Assembly (NCBI GenBank): GCA_025267735.1
Contig: CM046295.1
Coordinates: forward strand, 8,083,270-8,147,269
Reading direction: 5' to 3'
Length of the DNA: 64,000 nt
Source: Mactra quadrangularis
Lineage: Eukaryota > Mollusca > Bivalvia > Venerida > Mactridae
Below the pieces are notes generated by a model, which was not told the DNA's origin, did not search any database, and saw only the letters and a list, made by a program, of their open reading frames with translations. This document shows, one piece after another, positions 35,925 through 64,000 of this stretch. Numbering within the stretch: position 1 is the stretch's first letter; every line of letters begins with the position of its first letter. The position numbers and the translations under genes are program-made.

Positions 35925-36130
35925 TCAACAGCGTGTTCAGTAACAACTGCTAGCGAACGTTACGGGTATGGAACAAATCAATCCGTGGATAACTCAACCC
36001 AAAGTTGGGACAACTCAAACCGTTAGTAGGAGATTGAGTTGTCTTGGGTTGAGTTGTTTTTGGGTTGAGTTGTTCCTATTCTAACCTTAGAGAACGTTTT
36101 GGAACGTTCGGGGTAATTGAACAGGCTACT
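35925..36130. mobile_element. Inverted-repeat element, AACTCAACCC family, copy 2
   Basis: Second copy of the element at 4021-4230, with runs of CAACTCAA and its inverse TTGAGTTG, and GAACGTTTTGGAACGTTC. Ends GTGTTCAGTAAC and a near inverse TAATTGAACAGGC. Confidence 0.6.
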
Positions 36131-36299
36131 GACTGTATTAACAAAACCTTGAAACAGAAAATCAAAATATGTATAAATAAATATATGTACATTAATTTTG
36201 TAAATTTATTCAAAATCAGTCCATCTGTGTTTATTTCTTCCAATTTTGTCAAATTGCAAGACTTGCATGTAACAATTATGGTCACATATTGATTTGAAT

Positions 36300-37820
36300 T
36301 TAGTGAAATAAATACACCATGTTATTGAATTTGAGTATTCTTTTTAAATCAAGTCTCAACAGTTGGATTAAATTCCCTATATAAATAAAATACAGTACAA
36401 CCTCTCTTGAGCGACACCCCCAGGAAGGGACAAAAGTGTGTGGCAGTTCAGAGGTTGTTGCTATGTAGAGATTAAATTTAATTAAAATTACACCAAAGGC
36501 AAATATTAAAATACAGTGTTGTGCAGAGGATTTGCTCTGTAGAGGGCGGTCATGCAGGGGTTATACTGTATTTAGTGAATTTAAATCAGAGAAATTCACA
36601 TTAGTAATTTTTTTGCGTAATCCTAAATGGATGTAAAAAATATGGAAATTTTGATATATACATTATATAATTCATGATTATTCATATTTTCCTCACACTT
36701 TTACTTTTGTTGCTATGGAAACACAAAATGAATAAAACATTTTTATTTTCGTAATAACAAAAACAACCATAACACAATAATGATATAAATATGTACAGTT
36801 GAATTACGATTTTACGAAACATGATTTTTTTCTAATTTTTGGGAAAATTTGCGGAAGATCTGCCATCCTGACATTCTCCGTGATGCATTTGATATTAAAA
36901 TAACACAATTCTTGGAAAGTGTTGACATTTATCAAAACTGGTCTTTTCACAATTTCTCGAAATTACAATCATACCAAGTTTTCTGCCATTCCTGTGCAAT
37001 CTTGAAAATGGTTATTTAATTGTACATTGTAGAAGTCATTATGACTGGGACCCAGCCTTCAGTTCAAAGAAGATCAAATGTATGAATCTCTGATAAACAA
37101 GAGTATTTAATAAAGATCTTAATACATGCCACAGTTGGTGTGGAAGATGTTAGATGTCTCGGTATGATTTATAATAACAATATGAAAATGTATTAAAAAT
37201 TTATATCTAAGGGCCATTGGTGAACCAGTCATAACAAAATTAATGATTTTTTTTTTAAATTTCATGAAAAACTGAACATTTTACAAAAATAATATTACAA
37301 ATTATAAGGGGTCAAAAAAATATAGGGTCCATGGGCAGTCAGTCAATATAAATATCTTAATTCAGTTTATAAACAGTCTAATATAATACATATAAAATAT
37401 AAGTTAAAAACAAAAAAAACATATACAACAAAATTATGACAGCTCATAAGCTCTGATTAAGTCAGCCTCCGAAAAAAACCCTGATAAATTGTGAATAAAT
37501 GATAATCTAGACTAAACAAAAGAAACCAATTTAAAAAAAAGCTAACACAAAAAATGAAATAAAAACTTACCCAAAAAACACCTTAGAAAGTGAAAAGTAT
37601 AAAAATACAGAGTTATTATTTTAGTCCATTCATGAAACTTGTTCTAATGTATAAAATATGATTCAACTGTATTATATATCAATCTTATTTACTATATTAC
37701 GACAACAAAATACTGACACATACCCATAGTATGACATGTGTCAACCACTTAACTTGGTTAATACTAACCATTTTATCACTAAAGTTATCAAGCTAGATTT
37801 CCCATGATGCCAATTGACAT
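36300..37820. other. No gene seen
   Basis: AT-rich sequence without supported exons, RNA genes or clear repeats. Confidence 0.35.
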
Positions 37821-37825
37821 TTATT

Positions 37826-38290
37826 AACCCTTTACTGGTTGTGTCATGAGTGAAAAGTAGCCATTTTTCGCGCAAGGGCTATTTCAAGATGCTCTAATTT
37901 CATTACTTATTAACACACAGATATGCAACTTGGCCAAATTATTCCCTGAGTTACTGTCTTTCAGAAAAACCAAAATGAGCCCCAATCCCAGTTGCCAAAA
38001 CAATAGTGGGGCGAAGCAAAAAATGCAATTTTCACTCTTCTTGAACCCAAACTTAGCATTCATTCAGTAATATTTCCAAAAATAGAAGTCTAAAGTGCCA
38101 TTTTTTCAAAGACTGAAAACATGTTTTCGTATCAGCATTTTGCATCATTTTTCTGCACTCAATGATCCCAATTTTTTCAGGCAATGAGGGGTGTTGCGTT
38201 CCCTTCAAAATTCATTAAATCCAGGTAAAGCACACCAATTTCAAGGTTGTGGTGACCATTTTAAAAGAGGGGGTGTCCATAAGTTAAATA
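37826..38290 (+). repeat. Family H dispersed repeat, copy 2
   Basis: TTACTGGTTGTGTCATGAGT, GGGCTATTTCAAGATGCTCT, GCAACTTGGCCAAATTATT and TTCATTAAATCCAGGTAAA align with 30628-31000. Confidence 0.6.
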
Positions 38291-38299
38291 TTGATGATT

Positions 38300-39005
38300 T
38301 AGAACACACTTAGATATACTTCACGTGCTGTTGTTAGTTTCACAACAATTATATATTTTAACATGAAACCTTAATTATATTCTTTTATAGTATCTCCCTT
38401 TTTTGTCAAAATGTAGTATTTTAATGCAAAAATGACTTTATTGCATACTTATTAAATACTTAAAACAAAGTCAAAGTTTTCACAGAAAATATGAAAAAAT
38501 TAAATGTGTAAAGTAATTTTTCGACATGGACAACTATCATAATTATTACAAAACAATCTTTTTTCATTAATTTTGTTCCTAAGCTTAACATGTTCCTAAT
38601 CAAAAGTAAATTAATGTAGACTAATGTAGACCCATGGCAAGTATATAAATTAGTCATTTTATGTAACCAAACAACTTAGTAACTAAGTGTCATATTATCG
38701 CATGATAACAGTAGCTTAGCAATTTTATGAGTAACATTATTAAAGCTGCTTTTTGTACTTTTTTGTTCAAATAAAGGTCAGGATTTTTCATTCATAAAAT
38801 ATTCCATATGACCACAACCAATCAGTGCCCAGCAAAATTTTGGTAAGGGTAAACAAATGAAAAATGATCCCCTTTCACTTCTGAAACATCACCCATGAAT
38901 TTCATTTTGATTTAACCATCGGATAATGTCATTTAAATGCACACTAATATCTATGACCAGCCACTTCATCCTCTATGGTCATTTTGGCTATAAATATATA
39001 GGAGC
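38300..39005. other. No gene seen
   Basis: AT-rich intergenic sequence without supported features. Confidence 0.35.
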
Positions 39006-39009
39006 ATGA

Positions 39010-39400
39010 ACCCAGTGGCAGGATGGGCTCTTAGTATTGAGAGGTTCTTGGTTAGAACCCCACTAGGGGCACTGTTAATTTCCTTGATTACCTAAATTAC
39101 TAACAAAAGATCTAATTTGGAACTCAAATTTATGGGTTTTTTAGTCTGTGCAAAGGCGATACAAAGTTTTCTACACATTATAGCTGAAAAGTAGAAATTA
39201 TGGATTAAATTTTTTTCTTTCTTTGTACACATGTTTTCATTGCAAAGGACAAAGTTTGTTTGAACTGCTGGGGAATACCCAAATATTTGAATTCCAGATA
39301 TCGTCTATTGTTCCACTACACCCTGGTATAAAAGGGCACTGTGAGAGATCACCTGGTTGATGGTGATTTCAATGATCAGGGGTAATGACCTTCACCTTGA
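39010..39400 (+). mobile_element. SINE family D, less rearranged copy
   Basis: A head-like CCCAGTGGCAGGATGGGCTC, B-box-like TTGGTTAGAACCCCACTAGG, GGCACTGTTAATTTCCTTG, and after an interruption GGTGATTTCAATGATCAGGG. It shows a single B-box-like site where the copy at 10423 has an array. Confidence 0.55.
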
Positions 39401-40380
39401 ATTAGCAATGACCTTTGACTTCAAGGTCAAGTTGTTAACACTTAGTTAACTAATGTACACCCAACATTTTTTACTCAAAGGAGTCACCGTTGGATGTCAA
39501 TGATATAGTATAAGTGCTTCCCACGCTCTCTTTCTATTATATGGTATTTTAAAATTGTGGGTGGACCTAGATTTGTATGTGGGAGGGTGAAGCATAAAAG
39601 GTTTCCCCTCTCCGTGAATATCAAATAGACATGTACATTTTGAATTAAGTGGCTACTTTAATTAAGAATAAGCCTGAAATAGCTTGTTTAGTATAACATG
39701 AGACATTGTTTACATAGAATATCATTAAATTTGTCTCAAGTTATCTTTCACAACCTATACTAAGAATATTGCCTTGCAAGTACAGTAAAGTTCCGCTGTT
39801 AAAACCAATTTTGTTATTTCAAAATCATGCAATTTTTTGACATTTACTAAGACCCAAATGCTTTATTTGTGAACTAAATGGTCTCTATAATAAGACCGTT
39901 TCACTATTAAGACCATAGATTTTGCTGGTCTTAATAGTGGAACTTAATTGTAGCTGAGAACTACCCTATTTAATACAGAGTATGACTAGAGAATGGCTGT
40001 GGAAAATATTTCACGAAAACATTCCAATAAGGCAAGTCTTCAATAAGGTTTGGTCATGATTTGGAATCAAGCCTACAGAGCCTGGAATTGTAGTGTAAAA
40101 ACAGTCAATTGTAACTGACTTTCTGTCCTTGAAAAATAATCTGGATTTGTCTTGATCAGCCCCTGCATTCCATACAAGAGTACTTTGTTTATTATGTCAA
40201 GTGTTCTTAATAAATTGATAGAAGTATGAAGTAAGTATGACTAGTGCTCTAGATCTATTGAAGTAATTGAGTATATGACTTATGTTTGATATACACAACA
40301 TCAAAAGACCAAGTAGAATATGATTACTGCAAGTTTTATGAGTTGTTGATAAACAGTCAAAAGAAAATAACTGCCAAAAC
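39400..40380. other. No gene seen
   Basis: No supported exon or RNA gene. A small piece at 39830-39960 with GACC / GGTCTTAATAGTGG resembles 8600-8620. Otherwise unique. Confidence 0.35.
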
Positions 40381-40385
40381 ACTAA

Positions 40386-40905
40386 AATGAAATTACAGTA
40401 AAAGGTGAATTACGCAAAAATTACAAAAAAATGGATTTTACAGTTAAAGGGAAATAACTCCAAAATCACATAAAAGGGAATTTACAGGTAAAGAAAAATA
40501 ACTCTAAAATAACACAAAATGGAATGCAGTTTAAGAGAAATAACTCCAAAATCACACAAAAAGGTATTACAGTCAAAGGGAAATAACTCCAAAACTGCTA
40601 AAATGGAATCCATGATAACACAAAATGGAATACAGTTAAAGGGGTGACTTCATGATAACACAAAATGGAATACAATTTATGGGGTGACTCCAAAATGGAG
40701 TACAGTGAAAAAGGAAATTACTCCATCATAATACATTACAAAAAATGGAATTGCAGGCAAAAGGATTAACTTTTCTATCTGTGACATTGAATTGTAGTTA
40801 AAGGAAAATAACTCTTTCCTCACCAAACAGAATTAAAGCTAAAGGGAACTAACTCCAAAAACACAAAATGGAATTACAGTTAAAGGGATTAACTCCCCTT
40901 TGTTT
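40386..40905 (+). repeat. Degenerate ~40-bp repeat, AAAGGGAAATAACTCC type
   Basis: ATTACAGTTAAAGGGAAATA with ACTCCAAAATCACACAAAA is repeated about a dozen times with substitutions and length changes. Confidence 0.7.
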
Positions 40906-41366
40906 AAGTTTAATTCATGTAACAAAGTTTGAATCATATGTCCATGATGAAATATTCAATGTTGAGGTAGGAATTAGCTAAGTTACGTATTTGTATCCTT
41001 TTTCATGGATTGACAGTTCATTAAATTATCCAAATGTCAGGATTTTGTCCAATGACCTTAGGAGAGAACTGTAAATGATTAAAAACACCACTTATAAAAT
41101 ACCTATGATTTTTTATGAACAAATTTATGACTATACTTTTTTTATTAATTTTCATTGAAATAGAATACTTGATAATAAAACTGACCATAAAAATATCTAA
41201 TTGAGACTTCAAATTGACAATATCCTACCAGCTATTGGTATTTTGTTTAACTTGGCCCGTAAATCTAACAACTTAATCTAACTTTAGCTTTGAAATCGTG
41301 TTTGTATTCTACTAATGCACTAACCCAGGTAGCCCTCACTTTATGAATGAAACAAGCGCTGCCAAA

Positions 41367-41685
41367 CCGGCCCGGCTAGCTCAGTTGGTAGCACGCAAGT
41401 CTACTGATGGAGGGGTCGTGGGTAAGATTCCAGAGCTGGGCATACTTTGGTGGAGCTTGGTCATGAAATTTTTTCTATAGCCATTCTCCCTCCAACCAAT
41501 GATTTTTAATTATGTAGGACAGTTGTCAGTCACTGATGAAAGTATGCGCTTAGTAGTTAGTTAACAGCTAAATCCAGTGATTCAGCTTTTCCAGGAGGAG
41601 TGAGTAGGTTGACTGACCGCCGTTATATGACCTATACAATGGGTTGCTACGGCGTTAAACCCAACAAACAAACAAATAAACTAGA
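41367..41685 (+). mobile_element. SINE family A, full-length reference copy
   Basis: A tRNA-like head (GGCTAGCTCAGTTGGTAGCA A box; GGGTAAGATTCC B-box region), a ~200-bp body (GTTGTCAGTCACTGATGAAA, TTAACAGCTAAATCCAG) and tail TTGCTACGGCGTTAAACCCA followed by ACAAAC repeats. Flanked by a 9-bp duplication GCTGCCAAA (41358-41366, 41686-41694). Confidence 0.88.
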
Positions 41686-41856
41686 GCTGCCAAAAGAGAG
41701 AAAGCTTGAAATTTCAGGGTATTCTTGTAAACAAAAGCAAGTTTTCTGAGAAAAGTGAAATTAACTGTGAATACTTCCATTGGGTGAAGAGCTAAAGTCT
41801 GCAAGCAAAACTTCTGAATAAGATTTGTCTGGATCCATGCAGAACAAATTCTGTAT

Positions 41857-41975
41857 TTCGCCGAAAGCTTCCAATAAAGTGTGATTTAAAAACGCAGACA
41901 AAAATAGACTGTAAATACTGAGTTTAATATATTCTTGCATAAAGGTCAAGCTCAGGTTTATCTTGTTAGACCATA
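41857..41975 (+). repeat. Family I dispersed repeat, copy 1
   Basis: GCCGAAAGCTTCCAATAAAG and TATTCTTGCATAAAGGTCAA match 52744-52860 almost throughout. Part of it also occurs at 46638-46660. Confidence 0.6.
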
Positions 41976-42649
41976 AATGACCTTTATTTATTCAAAAATA
42001 TTTACATATCATTTAAATATTCATTGAAACATTTACATAATGCATAATACATTTACATTTCATTAAAAAACATTAATAAATACAAAAAAAACCATGACAA
42101 TTTATTTTATAAATATACAAAATATATTTACATAATTTATTAAATAAGAATACAAAATATATATACATTACATTTAAATAAAATTATTAAAGAATTGGAC
42201 GGAACTTGCATAATGCTTAGTTCTTTCACAACAAAATTGTTTCCCTTGTATTTTATACTAAATCCTTCAAAATGATATCATAGAGTCAATCATTCACAGA
42301 GTTGGTTTAATTCTTCGGATATTTTAAAATGACCTATCAGTGTCTGTAATTGTGTTTAGAAAAATTTTGTTTTAATATATTAAGGTAAACTGATTATAGG
42401 AGTTTTATCAAATTTGAATAATGGTGGCCATAAAAACTGATGGACCACTGAAATTGTAAGTAACAAGTGACAAGTTTGGTGGACTCTGTCCTCAATCCAC
42501 AAGGTAAATTCAAGACTATTTTGGTGGATTTGGTTCTCATTCCACAGGCTTAATTCCAACACTGATGATTTTTTGTCCCTAATGCAGTAAGCATTTCTTC
42601 TATCTGAGGACAGCCCGACGGACTATAAAACTGCTAACATCCTATGTAT

Positions 42650-60521
<17,872 letters not shown>

Positions 60522-60559
60522 CTGAAAAATACAAATTTTAGAACATCAATACCTTGTTA

Positions 60560-60830
60560 GACACTTACTGTTTACCAGGGATCCCAAACGAATCCCCAGT
60601 CAGTTATTGAACTTATTCAGAGATTTCTATTCATATAAGGGTTCCTCCAATTAAAGACAAAAATTTGGATAAAAAATTGCATTAACAATTCAAGAAAACT
60701 CAAATTCACATAAAAACAGGGCAATCTTTCAGGGATTCTGACAGAATCCCCAAGCTAAGGATAATTGGGATTCCTCCCAATTTTTTTTAGGGTCCTCAGG
60801 GTCCTAGGACACCGTTAGAGTCGAACCCTA
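60560..60830 (-). repeat. Family G repeat block
   Basis: ACCAGGGATCCCAAACGAAT, GATTTCTATTC and AGGGTTCCTCCAATTAAAG, closing with CTAGGACACCGTTAGAGTC. A close relative of 60010-60390, so one TEX9 exon sits between two copies. Confidence 0.5.
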
Positions 60831-61119
60831 TGAATGAGACAAATTTTGTTAACCACAATAAAAACCATCTATAGCTCTAGCTTTGACACGTGGAATTGTT
60901 CAGGAAACAGAACTGCCATAATTCTAGACTGTGCATAAGTTAACTTTCCATAGTTCACATAGTTGTTGAGCCGGATGTGATAAACACATAAACACTTCTG
61001 GTGCTTTTCACAAAAATTCTTATGAAAAAAATCTTCGTAAGTCAAAAGCAAGAAACCTATATATTACGCTCATTTTTGGGCTTATCAATGTTAAGTATCA
61101 TATAATTGTGTAGAATAGT

Positions 61120-62905
61120 TAGAGGTGAAACGATTCAAAAATTTTCGATTCGATTCGATTTCGATTTTTTATCAAACAATTCAATTTTTCGATTCAATTT
61201 GATTTCCTACTCGAAATAAATGTGACATAACAAAAAATAAATTTTCAAGAGGAACTGTATTATCAAATAAAACTGTAAATCCTGATAATAGAGTCAGCTT
61301 TCATAAACATTTTATAACATCAAACTATCAACACTTTTCAGACCACAGAGAGAGAGAAGGCTACTTGGCTACTTAAAGTCTGTTAGCTTCATGTGTTTCT
61401 TCAAAAATATTAGAACATCGACATTGTTATTGCTCACTGTACCCCTGTTTGCATAATTCAGAGCTCCAGATAATTTATTTTACAAAAGAGTCATCACTCC
61501 CTAGTTTTTTTTTCATAAAGAGTGACAGATTTTTTTAAAAGAGTGAAACTCCGAAAAACAATAGAACATAAATATATTTAAGAACAGTGCATTTTCATCT
61601 GAGGGACCTCCCTCCCAGAAGACGAAAAATTCAAATTCTAATTCTTTAATAATACCCATTTTACAAAGTATTTAGAGCTTAACTAGTTATAAATATTTTA
61701 CTGCAATTTAGCATATATAAAAGACAAATCGTATTATTTCCAACTTTTTAATGAAATGTAATGCCCATGGATAAATTGTTTATAAATTTCTCCTTACCTA
61801 CATGTACATACAGTATATGACTCAAGTCATAATCAAAATAAAAACAATTCATCAGTGCATCAATGACGTTATAATGCCATAATTAATGACTAGTTAAGGT
61901 TAAGCTTAGACAATAAAATAAAATACAAGCATTCAGCAAATGTAGATCACTATGACCAGCTTAATTTAGTTTGTTTCAAAATATTACACCACACTTCGTC
62001 AGATTTAAATGGTTATGAAAAACAAAGAGGAATTTCCAGGTAAATAAACGTAAATAACCGTCAAAACGAACTTTTCAGTTTACACACAGGTGACAGACTC
62101 AATTTTCCCCTATTATAGTATCTCTATATATACTATAATAAGGAAAAATTGAGTCTGTCACCTGTGAGTTTACAGGTTATCTCTAAATTACTTTATTATG
62201 CTTGATTTAATTTTGTATCATACGGAACGAAATCGCTTCAACCATTTCGGCGTAATATCATTCATTCTTGCGACCCAAGCTAGATAGCAAATTCATATGA
62301 AACATCTTTTGTAATTAAAAAGCTTATTGTTTTCAATGTTTCATCTTGATTTAATAAACGATGCTTTAGGAAACGACAATGTGAAAAGTTTAATTTTTTT
62401 TATAAGATAAATCCCCCAATATTGCCGATCGTGTAAAACTAAATTGACTGGTTATATCTTGGTGGCCCCTTTATCACTAAACTCTCTCTCTAGGTACCAG
62501 TTTTAGGTATATATGAATGATATCAAGCGTGTTAACTAACTCGACGACTCCATTATCGATTTTCTGTCAGCGAGTTAATCTCCCAGCGTGTGACCGACAA
62601 TAATGGTCTAATTGACATGTACGCGTAATATACAAGTATAATAGCCGCAGGCAGTCTCATTTTTCACAACTTTTATCTGGATTAACAATCGTCGGGTCAA
62701 TAAGGGTACACTATTTTAGTCAACTTTAAAAATATGCTTATTTTAACCGAAAAAAGGGCGTTTCATTCAACTTACACAACTACTGAATAAGACAGTATTT
62801 CAAATAAGAATCGAATCGAAAATGCCTCTTCCGAATCTAATCGAACCGAACCGAGCGTTAAAAATCGCAATTCATTGTGAACCACGATTAATCGTTTCAC
62901 CTCTA
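61120..62905 (-). mobile_element. hAT-like non-autonomous transposon, copy 2 (inverted)
   Basis: The same element in opposite orientation, 1786 bp, with the same TAGAGGTGAAACGATT termini and an exact 8-bp duplication AGAATAGT (61112-61119, 62906-62913). It is longer than copy 1 mainly near its left side and because of a nested 82-bp insertion. No transposase frame is seen. It lies upstream of the first visible TEX9 exon, possibly in intron 1. Confidence 0.88.
62085..62166. mobile_element. 82-bp palindromic mini-element nested in hAT copy 2
   Basis: Near-perfect inverted repeat starting CACAGGTGACAGACTCAATT, with an AT-rich centre (TATTATAGTA / TACTATAATA). It is flanked by exact 8-bp direct repeats AGTTTACA (62077-62084, 62167-62174). 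Copy 1 has the uninterrupted single AGTTTACA (reverse strand near 24193), so the pre-insertion site is visible in the same window. Confidence 0.88.
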
Positions 62906-63234
62906 AGAATAGTGTATACCTTTTTAATATCATATCATAGTTATGCTTATTATCCGTCTGACTTTGAAGTGCTAATTATATGAAACTGACTTACGAAGAT
63001 TTATTTCGTAAGAATTTTTGTGAAAAGCACCATTGGTTTGTTGGGCTCTTGATAATTATTCCAATGTATGATAAACTCATTTACATATCAGTAACATGAG
63101 TTGAATCTAGCATAACTCTGGCCACTACCTTAATGAAATTATAATTAGATATTGTGCTGATGACCAAAAAGTTGTAAGTGTTGTGATCATATGTGGCTAT
63201 ATAGTCACTTCCAACAGTCTGGCTGTTGTGTTAA

Positions 63235-63826
63235 CTAGGGATTAAACGATGATCGATTATAATCGATGATTGATCGTTTGATTAGAAGTGGGAGACAATC
63301 GATTATGAAGTTTAATAATCGATTATTGCTAATGTCTGTTATTCATTATTATTGACAATAAGACATTCAAGTTTTAATAAATTAATGTTACTATAGAAAA
63401 AATATTTCATGGGAATAAAACTCTTCTTAATTAAAACATGATGATTACTTTTTTACTACTACTTTGTTATTGTAAATCATTGGGATCAGTGTAGATATTT
63501 TTGGTCGGCGACATGGATTCGCTATTATTGGAGCAAATATACCCCCTTTTCTATACTGTATGGGTACTGAAAATGTCCAAAAAATGATTTTATTATTAAA
63601 TATAAACAACAAATAAATTATCAATTATGTTTTTACTTTGCATGATTTAATATTCTTTTATATGAACAAAATCACTTAAACCATTGCAACGTGTAATCAA
63701 ATATATTCAAAAATCCCGAATGAAAACCCTGAGTAAATGTTTCGATTATATAATCGATGATTGATCAAAAAGGGTTGTCTGATAATTTCCGATGATTATG
63801 ATTTTTTTCCGATTTTGAAACCCTAG
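63235..63826. mobile_element. Third hAT-like element with GATTATAATCG subterminal repeats
   Basis: It begins CTAGGGATTAAACGATGATC and ends with a near inverse TTGAAACCCTAG. Many ATCGATTA-type motifs lie near each end. No open frame is seen. Flanks TGTGTTAA and TGTTTCAT match at only 5 of 8 positions, so no convincing target duplication remains. Confidence 0.5.
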
Positions 63827-63896
63827 TGTTTCATTTTAGTGTTAGAACAAAAAAAGTTCAGTATGTACTTCAAACTAAATGATGACAAATTTCCGG

Positions 63897-63897
<1 letters not shown>

Positions 63898-63929
<32 letters not shown>

Positions 63930-63930
63930 C
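63898..63930 (+). repeat. (CT)n(AT)n microsatellite
   Basis: TCTCTCTCTCTATATATATA and further AT units near the right edge. Confidence 0.9.
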
Positions 63931-64000
63931 TACAAGTGTTAATTTTGACCAGGGAATTAGATATCTATGTCTCTTTTCACTCGAGGGAAATCGGCAACCA

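Noticed and set aside
41367..41450. Possible tRNA gene
   Set aside because: Has A- and B-box-like sites but continues into a SINE body and tail with a target duplication; the cloverleaf stems do not pair well by eye.
62990..63030. Possible first TEX9 exon near ACTTAC donor-like sequence
   Set aside because: No in-frame ATG and coding-like stretch of phase 0 could be found beside it, so the first exon is left unassigned.

Overview
This is an AT-rich eukaryotic, animal-type window. Both genes I recognise are conserved metazoan genes split by GT-AG introns, and the space between is packed with tRNA-derived SINEs, small DNA transposons and minisatellites. The SINE style (tRNA head, unrelated body, tail reading like GTTAAACCCAACAAAC) and the repeat density fit a bivalve mollusc. 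That placement is inference; I see no species marker.

Two genes are supported, both on the minus strand. (1) An LHFPL2-type tetraspan membrane protein has three coding exons between 6211 and 8094, giving a complete 237-residue protein with consistent splice phases. (2) A TEX9 orthologue occupies 42650-60521. I could join eleven coding exons into 399 residues plus stop with all phases compatible. Its first exon is not visible and probably lies beyond the right edge. No other protein gene is supported. The roughly 34 kb between the genes looks like a gene desert, apart from a possible undetected 5' UTR of the LHFPL2-like gene.

Layout: 1-5.8 kb, foldback and inverted-repeat elements; 5.8-8.1 kb, LHFPL2-like gene; 8.1-42.6 kb, repeats, including a 26-bp minisatellite of about 24 copies built on a Pol III B-box-like motif (10.4-11.05 kb), a 41-bp minisatellite (15.76-16.26 kb), an LTR-like promoter with an exactly duplicated 59-bp R-U5 segment (20.4-20.9 kb), a 170-190 bp satellite (21.8-23.1 kb) and a 1.64-kb hAT-like element with an 8-bp target duplication (23.46-25.10 kb); 42.6-60.5 kb, TEX9, with introns full of SINEs, a 5'-truncated LINE with target duplication and a 33-bp satellite; 61.1-62.9 kb, a second inverted copy of the hAT-like element carrying a nested 82-bp palindromic element; 63.2-63.8 kb, a third hAT-like element.

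The most unusual structural observation is that two separate TEX9 exons have their 3' end, splice donor and first ~85-90 intron bases tandemly re-duplicated into the downstream intron, leaving decoy exon ends and decoy donors. I found no wholly new biochemical system.
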